From: Bacteroidia bacterium
GTDB lineage: Bacteria > Bacteroidota > Bacteroidia > Chitinophagales > UBA2359
Assembly (NCBI GenBank): GCA_030427245.1
Contig: JAUHXA010000007.1
Coordinates: forward strand, 1-64,000
Direction: 5' to 3'
DNA length: 64,000 nt
Shown: piece after piece, positions 53,501-60,553 of the stretch
How positions within the stretch are numbered: position 1 is the stretch's first letter
How the letters are laid out: each line of letters starts with the position of its first letter
Translations under genes and position numbers: made by a program
Notes under the pieces: generated by a model
The model's database searches: none
What the model was told of the DNA's origin: nothing
The model's input: the letters and a program-made list of their open reading frames with translations, nothing else

Positions 53501-55166
53501 TTGAGTCTATTGGAGGATTGGTCACTTGCGCAAATAGCTGCTTGAAGTAGTGGCTAAGGTGTTGACTTTGGTCGGATAAAATAGCCAAAGGCGTATCCGA
53601 ACCCATCGAACCAATAGGGCCTTTTCCGTTCTTGACCATTGGTGCCAAAATGAACGTCAAGTCTTCTTTGGTATAACCAAACGCTTGCTGCAAAACGAAC
53701 AAGTCTTTTTGGGAATAGCGTTTGTAAAGCTTGTGAGTTGAATCAATTCGTGTCGGCAACTCTGCAATCGTATGCTTGTTTTCGTTTAACCATTGACGAT
53801 AAGGCTGTCGAGTACATATATCTCGCTTCAATTCTTCATCACTGATGATTCGCCCTTGTTCGAGGTCAGCTACGAGCATTTTACCGGGCTGCAAACGACC
53901 TTTGAACACAATATTTTCGGGTTCAATCGGTAAAACGCCCACCTCAGAAGCCAATATCAAATGGTTGTTTTTGGTGACACAATACCGAGAAGGACGCAAA
54001 CCATTTCGGTCGAGTGTCGCCCCTACAATGACTCCGTCTGTGAAACATATTGAAGCAGGACCATCCCATGGTTCCATCAGCGATTTGTGGTATTCATAGA
54101 ATGCACGCTTGTCATCGTCCATCGTTTTGTTTTCTTGCCACGCTTCGGGAATCATCATCATCATGACATGCGGTAGGGAACGTCCACAAAGTGTGAGCAA
54201 TTCCACCACATCGTCAAAAATGGCAGAATCGGATTGGGTTGGGTCACAAATCGGAAACAACATTCCAAATTCTTCTTTGGTAAAGAGCTTCGATTTGAGC
54301 ATGATTTCTTTGGTCTGCCACCAATTGTAATTTCCCTTGATGGTGTTGATTTCGCCATTGTGGGCGATGTATCGGAAGGGCTGTGCCAAACGCCACTTGG
54401 GGAAAGTGTTGGTCGAAAAACGGGAGTGAACCACTGCAATGGCTGAAACGACTCGCTCGTCTCTCAAATCTGCAAAATAAGGGCGCAGTTGGTAAGTGGT
54501 CAATTGTCCTTTGTAAACCATTGTTTTGTAGGACAAAGAAGGCAGATAAAAGTCCTCGGCTTCGATTAAGGTATTGCGGATTTCACGGGTGATAAAATTT
54601 CGGAAGATGAACAAACGACGCTCTAAATCCAGAAAAGTATATTTGTCGGAAGTGATAAAAATGTGTTCACTTTTGGGTTCAACCGCAAGAGAACCCTCTC
54701 CAATGCCTTCTCTTGAAGTAGTCAATTCTCGATAACCCAACACCTGCAAATGCAGCTTTGTGGCATATTCTTCAATCAGTTCTTTGCAGCGATTCCGCAA
54801 AAAAACTCCTTGTGGGAGAAATACCAATCCTGCTCCATAATGCCCAAATTCGGGCAATTCAAAACCCAACTCACTACATTCTTCCTTCAGAAAATCGTGC
54901 GGCATTTGAATCATGATTCCCGAACCATCCCCTGTATTGGGCTCACAGCCACAAGCTCCTCGATGCTCCATATTTTCGAGCATGGTGATGGCTTGTTGGA
55001 TAATCAGGTGGGATTTTTTGTTTTGGAGGTTGGCAATCATACCAATTCCACAAGCATCTTTTTCCATTTCTGGAATATACAAACCTTCTATTTCGTGGTT
55101 TCTATCATAGGCTTGCTGTTTGCAGTCTTGTTGATAGGGTTGGTCTTTAGTTACGGAATTGTTCAT
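50505..55166 (-). CDS. gltB: Glutamate synthase (GOGAT), large subunit
   Basis: The protein has 1553 residues. It makes two glutamates from glutamine and 2-oxoglutarate. A pro-segment precedes the catalytic Cys39 (KDACGIGMIA), the N-terminal nucleophile of the amidotransferase domain. The central and FMN-binding synthase domain follows (SGEGGEDSRRY, GAKPGEGGQLPGHKV), with the 3Fe-4S cysteines in MMRKCHLNTCPVGV. The C-terminal GXGXG beta-helix ends near 1500, then a Glu/Lys/Val tail of about 45 residues. The small subunit gltD is not next to it in the window, so it must be elsewhere or upstream-distant. It has its own terminator. Confidence 0.96.
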   Translation of the reverse strand: MNNSVTKDQPYQQDCKQQAYDRNHEIEGLYIPEMEKDACGIGMIANLQNKKSHLIIQQAITMLENMEHRGACGCEPNTGDGSGIMIQMPHDFLKEECSELGFELPEFGHYGAGLVFLPQGVFLRNRCKELIEEYATKLHLQVLGYRELTTSREGIGEGSLAVEPKSEHIFITSDKYTFLDLERRLFIFRNFITREIRNTLIEAEDFYLPSLSYKTMVYKGQLTTYQLRPYFADLRDERVVSAIAVVHSRFSTNTFPKWRLAQPFRYIAHNGEINTIKGNYNWWQTKEIMLKSKLFTKEEFGMLFPICDPTQSDSAIFDDVVELLTLCGRSLPHVMMMMIPEAWQENKTMDDDKRAFYEYHKSLMEPWDGPASICFTDGVIVGATLDRNGLRPSRYCVTKNNHLILASEVGVLPIEPENIVFKGRLQPGKMLVADLEQGRIISDEELKRDICTRQPYRQWLNENKHTIAELPTRIDSTHKLYKRYSQKDLFVLQQAFGYTKEDLTFILAPMVKNGKGPIGSMGSDTPLAILSDQSQHLSHYFKQLFAQVTNPPIDSIRERSVMSLYTQVGRQLNVLEETPAHCRQIHIPQPVLTNEELAQLLYVYHSYFKARKINIFFRADERKDRLEDAIDRICIEAEEAIKLGANILILSDRVVTELYAPIPSLLATGAIHHHLIKKGLRSKASIVVEAGDVRETHHFATLIAFGASAVNPYLTLETLPTLKQYKFVAEDFEESKMVENYTKAVGKELLKIFSKIGISTLHSYCGAQIFEVLGLSTKVIEKCFKGTISRIGGLDFDGIAKEILIRHQLAFPEIPIPSPRLEVGGLYQWKRRGEFHLFNPQSIHLLQYSTRLNNYTAYKKYAKIINDQLKKACTLRGLMDFNLDGRKSIPIEEVEPIENIFKRFATGAMSFGSISYEAHTTLAIAMNRIGGKSNSGEGGEDSRRYTPLENGDSMRSAIKQVASGRFGVTTEYLTNADELQIKMAQGAKPGEGGQLPGHKVNDWIGRVRHSTPGVGLISPPPHHDIYSIEDLAQLIFDLKNANRAARINVKLVSEAGVGVVAAGVAKAHADVILIAGHDGGTGASPLSSIRHAGLPWELGLSEAHQTLVKNKLRSRVTLQTDGQIRTGRDLAVATLLGAEEWGVATAALVVEGCIMMRKCHLNTCPVGVATQDETLRARFNGKVEYLINFFTFLAQDLREIMAELGFRTINEMVGQVDVLKVRENLPNWKSEYLDLSPILHHQKEGAEAGLYKQIEQEHGIEEVIDWKLMQLAQPALERGEKVKGEFELVNTDRTVGTMLSNEIAKRYGGEYLPDDTIHLKFKGSAGQSFAAFSAKGITFELEGEANDYFGKGLSGAKLRIYPDKKAVLKASENMIIGNVAFYGATGGEAYISGKAGERFCVRNSGVTTVVEGIGDHGCEYMTGGRVVILGETGRNFAAGMSGGIAYVYNPNGTFEANCNGDADFDEMNEDDLQFLKTMISNHSNFTGSEVAKGILEDWDVASTHFVKVMPREYREALEKQKEEGNVETGVETEENSFSVNRKEGVKKVFVHSH

Positions 55167-55385
55167 TGTCTAATTGATTTTGATAAAAAATTGCTTGATT
55201 CTTTTACCAAAGTAAACATATTTTTAAATAAAAAACAATGAAGTGATTATTTTTTTGCGAAAAATGTATTTTTATGATGATTTTGTTAGTTGAAAATGAA
55301 CAAAGAGGCGAAAAAAGCTAACGATTGTTAGTGTTAGAAATGCAATAAAAGAGTGAAGTGGTTGCTTTGGGAATGAAGTTTTCAG

Positions 55386-57221
55386 TTAGCGCATATTCCA
55401 AACTCTACTACTTGTTCTTTTGGTTGGAAGCTTACTTGAAGGTCGTTTGATTGGAGGCCTTGTAGTAGATGTTGGTTTCAATTGAACCGTTTTTGAAGTG
55501 CCGCCTGTTTGGAGGATGCCACTTTTGGCTTTGGAGAGGTTTCGAGAACGAAAAGCATAAGCTCCTCGTGTGTTCGTTGAAGTGATAAAAGACTGATTAC
55601 CTATTTTGAGTTGTACAGTTTTGTTTTTCAATACCTTACCGAACCTATCTATAGCTGTTCCCGCTAAGATAGGATTGGAGTTCAAGGAAACTTTTTTGGT
55701 AGCAAATGTCCCAAATACCTTATCAAAATAGACTTCAAGGGCATAGATTTCGTCAATTTCGGCATGTAGACTGAACCCAACAGAGGTTGTTTGGGAGGTA
55801 CTTGTCGAATTGCTGCTTGCCCAGACATTAGAAGTGGTTTTGGTTTGGTTTTGGGTGATGCCGACTCCAAAATGACTTGCCCAACCTTTGCTGAATTCTG
55901 TTACGGTTGTCGAAAATTTGCTTTCACTTTGTGTATCCGTTTGGGTGATGTTCTTGCTAAATGATTGGGTGTAATCCACGCCATTGACCTCCAATTCTCC
56001 CATTTTTGTGAATCGACTGCTGCTCAAAGAGGCATTGGATGAATTAGAAAAAGGATCCAACTTCAATAATTGTTGTACTGATTCTGCGCTGATTCCGTTG
56101 GGGTGATTATTCATATTTTGCTTCAAAAATTGGACAGAATTGACCACCGTTCTATCGTAGTTCAACAATGCCAAAGAAATATTTCCATTTTCAGACAACC
56201 ATGCCATTTCCACATCTTTGAGATAAACAATCAAGTCACCGACTCCTGGTCCGCCATCGTTTGTGCCTGTGGTAAAGCCGTTTTGAACGACTTCGGTAAT
56301 GGCTAATGAGCCTCCACTCGTGACGGTCGTTCCCTCTGTATGTTGTGACTGAACATTGCCCAACGCATTTTTCATCTTACCCAAAACTACACTCAATGCT
56401 TTGGTTTGAGGGTCTTTGCTTTTGCCGAGAATGGTAGAAAGTCCGCCCACAACTGTTCGGAAAGTTCCATAAGCCTTGAATTGCGGAAGAGTAACCGGTT
56501 TTTTGGTAGAATTGGTGTTGGCAAAAGACATCTGCATTTTTGTGCCAATGCTTCTTGTTACGGCATAAGTTGCTTTATTCTTGTTGTTTCTATCTGCTAC
56601 GGGTTCGTAAATCACCGCTACGGGCAAAACGGGAATCTTAAAAGCACCTCCGCCTACAATGGGTTTGCGCTTGATGTTCAATATATCGGTGTAACTTCTG
56701 CCATTGGCGGTTACCTTCCAAGTCACTTTTTTGTCTTTTCCTACATTGATACGAACTGTATTGGAGTTGGAAGTAATACCAGATAGCCCATTTGCGGTTA
56801 CTCTGAAAGAACCTGATCGATTGGTAACATTGAAAACCAACTCTACATTAATAGCATCTACACTCGTACTTGCTTCAATCCTAATGGGTTTGCGAGGTCC
56901 TCCACCTCCACCACCAATATTGATGGGTTTACCGCCCGGACCGTCAATTGTTCCTATACCTCCTGTCCCTCCATTAAATCCACCATTTTCAGGCACAATG
57001 ATTTCGGTTTTGAGCCCTGTGAATTTACCTGTTGCTGCATTGAAGGTGCCGACATTTACACTTTGAGTAGGGGTTGGTATCGGAAATTGGTTTTCGATTC
57101 CTTTGATGGCTTGATATGCGGGAGATTGAGCGATGGCAGAAGTATTGTTGATTGCAGTGAATGTAAAACATGTTACAATAAGGGCAATACATTGTCTGAT
57201 AAACATTTTTGTGATGTTCAT
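55386..57221 (-). CDS. Large secreted protein of unknown function
   Basis: The protein has 611 residues. A signal peptide ends near residue 32 (AIAQ). A Gly-rich segment (GGFNGGTGGIGTIDGPGGKP) spans about 83-110. The following 110-200 looks like a beta-sandwich (VELVFNVTNRSGSFRVTANG). The middle is Ser/Thr/Asn-rich. About 525-575 resembles a carboxypeptidase-regulatory-like domain (GTAIDRFGKVLKNKTVQL, NTRGAYAF). The tail is a basic Pro/Ser/Arg stretch. No family is certain. It may bind a polymer at the surface. No T9SS signal is seen. Confidence 0.7.
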   Translation of the reverse strand: MNITKMFIRQCIALIVTCFTFTAINNTSAIAQSPAYQAIKGIENQFPIPTPTQSVNVGTFNAATGKFTGLKTEIIVPENGGFNGGTGGIGTIDGPGGKPINIGGGGGGPRKPIRIEASTSVDAINVELVFNVTNRSGSFRVTANGLSGITSNSNTVRINVGKDKKVTWKVTANGRSYTDILNIKRKPIVGGGAFKIPVLPVAVIYEPVADRNNKNKATYAVTRSIGTKMQMSFANTNSTKKPVTLPQFKAYGTFRTVVGGLSTILGKSKDPQTKALSVVLGKMKNALGNVQSQHTEGTTVTSGGSLAITEVVQNGFTTGTNDGGPGVGDLIVYLKDVEMAWLSENGNISLALLNYDRTVVNSVQFLKQNMNNHPNGISAESVQQLLKLDPFSNSSNASLSSSRFTKMGELEVNGVDYTQSFSKNITQTDTQSESKFSTTVTEFSKGWASHFGVGITQNQTKTTSNVWASSNSTSTSQTTSVGFSLHAEIDEIYALEVYFDKVFGTFATKKVSLNSNPILAGTAIDRFGKVLKNKTVQLKIGNQSFITSTNTRGAYAFRSRNLSKAKSGILQTGGTSKTVQLKPTSTTRPPIKRPSSKLPTKRTSSRVWNMR

Positions 57222-57396
57222 GATTGAAATTTTTAAAGGTTTAAATGGAATTGTGTTTGTTACTATGCTTCCTAAGATGAAAAGAGAGGAAAGTTTTGGA
57301 AGATTTTTGTAAATTGCAGTGGAAAAACTTTAACTTTATTGCAGCAAAAACGCTCAAAAAACATTCACTATCAGGTATTGTTTTATTTTTATTCTT

Positions 57397-57410
57397 CCCG
57401 AGTAATCGGG
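57397..57410. repeat. Short hairpin in the leader of the dioxygenase gene
   Basis: CCCGA and TCGGG flank GTAA, 27 bases before the ATG at 57438. There is only one copy in the window. It could be a small RNA structure that shields or opens the start region. Confidence 0.4.
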
Positions 57411-57437
57411 ATAAACTATTTTAATTTTTATTCAAAC

Positions 57438-57968
57438 ATGGCTATTACAAGACCCTTCAACCTTCAAAAATGGATTGACGACAACCGTGATTTATTGAAG
57501 CCTCCTGTCGGCAATAAAAATTTGTATGTCGATTCTGGCGACTATATCGTGATGATTGTAGGCGGACCAAATGCCCGCAAAGATTTTCACTACAACGAAA
57601 CAGAGGAGTTGTTTTACCAATTGGAAGGAGATATTTTGGTAAAGGTGCAAGACAATGGAAAAGTCGTTGATGTGCCTATCAAAGAGGGAGAAATGTTTCT
57701 CTTGCCCGCAAAAATGCCGCACTCTCCAATTCGCAGCGCAGGTTCTATTGGTCTGGTCATCGAGCGCAAACGCAAGGACAAAGGATACGAAGATGGTTTG
57801 ATGTGGTTTTGTGAAAACTGCAATACCAAACTCCATGATACTTACTTTGTATTGGAGAATGTCGAAAAGGATTTTCAGCCTCGTTTCAAGGAGTTTTACA
57901 GCTCGGAGGACAAACGCACCTGTCCAAACTGTGGGCATGTGATGGAGGTGGACGAACGGTTTGTTTAG
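57438..57968 (+). CDS. nbaC: 3-Hydroxyanthranilate 3,4-dioxygenase
   Basis: The protein has 176 residues from the ATG at 57438 (the upstream in-frame extension is not conserved). It opens the ring of 3-hydroxyanthranilate to the precursor of quinolinate, in the kynurenine route to NAD. The cupin iron ligands are His51, Glu57 and His95; Arg47 and Arg99 are at the substrate positions. A rubredoxin-like second metal site has CENC (Cys125, Cys128) and CPNC near the C-terminus. All of these positions agree with the bacterial enzyme of known structure. The other kynurenine genes are not adjacent. Its stop overlaps the stop of the convergent ATPase gene by four bases. Confidence 0.95.
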   Translation: MAITRPFNLQKWIDDNRDLLKPPVGNKNLYVDSGDYIVMIVGGPNARKDFHYNETEELFYQLEGDILVKVQDNGKVVDVPIKEGEMFLLPAKMPHSPIRSAGSIGLVIERKRKDKGYEDGLMWFCENCNTKLHDTYFVLENVEKDFQPRFKEFYSSEDKRTCPNCGHVMEVDERFV

Positions 57969-59389
57969 AAAAGGTCGTTCATATCCAACACATTATCGAT
58001 TAGTCCAATACTATGCTGATTGGCAACCAACCCAAAAGTGGTAATCAAGGTGAGAAATATTTGTTTTTTGGTACTGGTTATGTTTCGAAATAGAGTTCGT
58101 TTTTTTCGAAGAATGTCGGCATGTACTTTTGTTAAAATCATTTTTTCGTTGTAAAACTTCACTTCACAGATCGAAATTACGCTATCCTGTCGGTCAATCA
58201 ACAAATCAATTTGTAGCCCTTCGTTGTGTTCGTCTGCCCTTGATAAAAAACTAAATTGTCGGGTGTGAATCCCAGCAATACCCAAAGCTGTTTTTATTTT
58301 ATCTACATGTTGCAAACAAATATTCTCAAAAGCATATCCGCTCCATGACTTCCAAGATTGTGTTTGGCTAAGTGTGAGCCAGCTTTCCGTCTGATTGGTG
58401 GCAATCGGCTTTATATATTTGAGATAAAATAAAGAATAGTTATCTGTCAAGCGATAAAGTGTGTCCTTTTTCTTTTTATTGAAGGGAACATAAGAAGTAA
58501 TAAAACCAGATTGTTCAAGTTCTCTGAGAATTGTTGTAATTCCCCCTCCGTCCTTCAATTTTGTTTTTTGCAAAATATCTATTCGGCTCAACCCTTTCCA
58601 AGTATTCGCCAATACTGCTACAATCTTTTCATATCGTTCAGGATGTGTGAAGAGAGAGCTGTACAAATTGTCAAACTCTGTACGAAGCAATCCTAGAGGG
58701 GCAAAGCAAATATTATCAATATTTTGGATAGCACTTTTCCCTCCTTCTACTTGATCTAAATAATGGGGAATTCCGCCCATTATCATATACAACTGCAATA
58801 GGTGATACCTTTCAAAATAAATATCTCTTGCTTGAAAATAGGCTTCTACTTCTGATAAGGAAAAGGGCTGAAGTAGTATTTTTCGGGTTACTCGATTGTG
58901 CAATCCTCCTCTATTGTTGATAATTTTCTTTATCATCCATGCAGTTGCAGAACCGCAAATAACTACTACAATAGAACTCTTTGAAGCATAACTATTCCAA
59001 AAATAACTAAATCCCGTCAAAAAATCGGATTTAGCAGTTGCCATCCAAGGTAATTCGTCTATAAAAACTACCTTTTTTCTATGAGGGTCACCTAAAGATT
59101 GTAGATATTCCTTCAAAAAATAAAAAGCTTCCAACCAATCAACAGGTATATCGCCTAAAGTAGGGGATTGCTTGGTTTCCTTCAAACTGTAAGCAAAATT
59201 TCGGAGTTGTTGGTCTTTTTTTCCATCCTTTAATCCTACTATTTCAAAATCTATCTTTCCTTCAAAAAATTTGCGAATAAGGTAAGTTTTGCCAACACGC
59301 CTTCTACCAATCACAGCCACCAATTCTGGTTTACTGGATTGATATGCCTTGTTGAGAATGTCTATTTCTTTGCTACGTCCAATCATCAT
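57965..59389 (-). CDS. Arch_ATPase/DUF234 protein
   Basis: The protein has 474 residues, cytoplasmic. The N-terminal STAND-type ATPase domain has Walker A GRRRVGKT (about 28-35) and Walker B VVFIDELPW near 105-113. The winged-helix region follows (SRIDILQKT, ITTILRELEQSGFI near 270-295). The C-terminal DUF234 domain has a PD-(D/E)XK-like core: QIDLLIDRQD and ICEVKF. The family is scattered and multi-copy in archaea and some bacteria; its role is unknown. Two tandem hairpins (59398-59496) lie 9-107 bases upstream of its start, and a deleted copy of the unit lies at 45843-46012. Confidence 0.85.
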   Translation of the reverse strand: MMIGRSKEIDILNKAYQSSKPELVAVIGRRRVGKTYLIRKFFEGKIDFEIVGLKDGKKDQQLRNFAYSLKETKQSPTLGDIPVDWLEAFYFLKEYLQSLGDPHRKKVVFIDELPWMATAKSDFLTGFSYFWNSYASKSSIVVVICGSATAWMIKKIINNRGGLHNRVTRKILLQPFSLSEVEAYFQARDIYFERYHLLQLYMIMGGIPHYLDQVEGGKSAIQNIDNICFAPLGLLRTEFDNLYSSLFTHPERYEKIVAVLANTWKGLSRIDILQKTKLKDGGGITTILRELEQSGFITSYVPFNKKKKDTLYRLTDNYSLFYLKYIKPIATNQTESWLTLSQTQSWKSWSGYAFENICLQHVDKIKTALGIAGIHTRQFSFLSRADEHNEGLQIDLLIDRQDSVISICEVKFYNEKMILTKVHADILRKKRTLFRNITSTKKQIFLTLITTFGLVANQHSIGLIDNVLDMNDLF

Positions 59390-59397
59390 TAACAGTA

Positions 59398-59496
59398 ATA
59401 AGTTGCGGAATGTAGGTAAAAATACACACTTTCCGCAACTTATGTGCCATATAAACTGCGGAATCTATGGTAAAAAAGGTAGATTCCGCAACTTAT
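59398..59496. repeat. Two tandem hairpins before the Arch_ATPase gene
   Basis: Hairpin 1: ATAAGTTGCGGAA (59398-59410) with TTCCGCAACTTAT (59431-59443). Hairpin 2: GCGGAATCTA (59458-59467) with TAGATTCCGC (59480-59489), then ACTTAT as in hairpin 1. Both have TACC-type bases in the loop on the minus strand. They begin nine bases before the start codon, so they can be operator or leader structure. The remaining gap to 59705 shows nothing. Confidence 0.75.
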
Positions 59497-59705
59497 CCGA
59501 TTTTTTTTGTCTTAAAATCTATCACAAACTCCTCACTTACCTTTTGATAACCAAACTTTTGGTTAAGTTTTAGAACAGGAAAATTCACCACTGAATTTGA
59601 CGTTTCCAGAGTCTCGAAATTTGAAAAGGAGAAGTGCTTTTGTCGGTTACTTCAATGGAGGGATACATGAACATTAGATTGGGATAATAGGTGGAAAAAT
59701 GGTGT

Positions 59706-60416
59706 TTATTTCTCTGAAAGGAAATCTTCAATAAGAGTTACTAATTTTTCGGGTTTAGTTCCAAAAATATCATGGTCATTATCTTCCAATATTTCAATCC
59801 TTAGCTCACTCTTCACCAATTTTTCGAGATATGGAATTGCTTCACTTGGAAAAAGACTGCCTTCTTTTCCGCCTTTCACCAACATAACAGGACAAGAAAT
59901 ATCTTCAAAATCCCCCGCAGCTTCTACATATTCTGTTTCACTTGCCAAACCATCTATGGCTATTTCTGAAATCGCTCTATCAGAATGTTGCCGCACCATT
60001 TCAGCCCAATTCTTGCCAAAAGGAGGGAAATAGGGTGGATAATCACCCATAATCAGCCCTTTCACTTTGTCTTTTGTAGTCGATGTCACACGTACCCCAA
60101 TAGAGCTACCAATAGAATATCCAAATAAATAACATTGGTTTATCTTCAATTCTGCAATGACTGCCAAAACATCTGAGACATGGTCATCAAATGTATAACC
60201 CGTTTTGGGTGAATCACTATTGCCTCGCCCCCTGAGACTTACAAGGATGTGGTAGCAGGTAAGCTTACCTTCTAAAGCTTCTTCAATTTGTTCGGCTGAA
60301 TTGGTCGCTCCAGGAATAATGATTAACGGAATGTTGTCTTTGTTTTGTAGAGAATTGACTTCAATGCAGTGGATTTTGAGGTCTCTGTTGGAGATAAAAT
60401 GTTCTTGTCGGTTCAT
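59706..60416 (-). CDS. Alpha/beta hydrolase
   Basis: The protein has 236 residues, short for the fold. The nucleophile elbow is GYSIGSS, with Ser about 104. The oxyanion region is PLIIIPGATN, the acid strand is VMLVKGGKEG, and the late His is in DNDHDIFGTKPE. RGRGNSD is the usual strand-4 turn. The cap domain is small. Possible roles include esterase or thioesterase. No related gene is adjacent; the TonB receptor gene lies downstream on the same strand. Confidence 0.85.
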   Translation of the reverse strand: MNRQEHFISNRDLKIHCIEVNSLQNKDNIPLIIIPGATNSAEQIEEALEGKLTCYHILVSLRGRGNSDSPKTGYTFDDHVSDVLAVIAELKINQCYLFGYSIGSSIGVRVTSTTKDKVKGLIMGDYPPYFPPFGKNWAEMVRQHSDRAISEIAIDGLASETEYVEAAGDFEDISCPVMLVKGGKEGSLFPSEAIPYLEKLVKSELRIEILEDNDHDIFGTKPEKLVTLIEDFLSEK

Positions 60417-60553
60417 GCGTAGTTGATTTTGTAAGTTATGCTAATACACTTTTTTGTATTTGCTTATATCAACTGGATTAACAGATAGAAAGTTCATTCT
60501 GAATAAATTCATTTTAATCTTACATCTCCATAAACTTTTCCATATTGTGTTCT

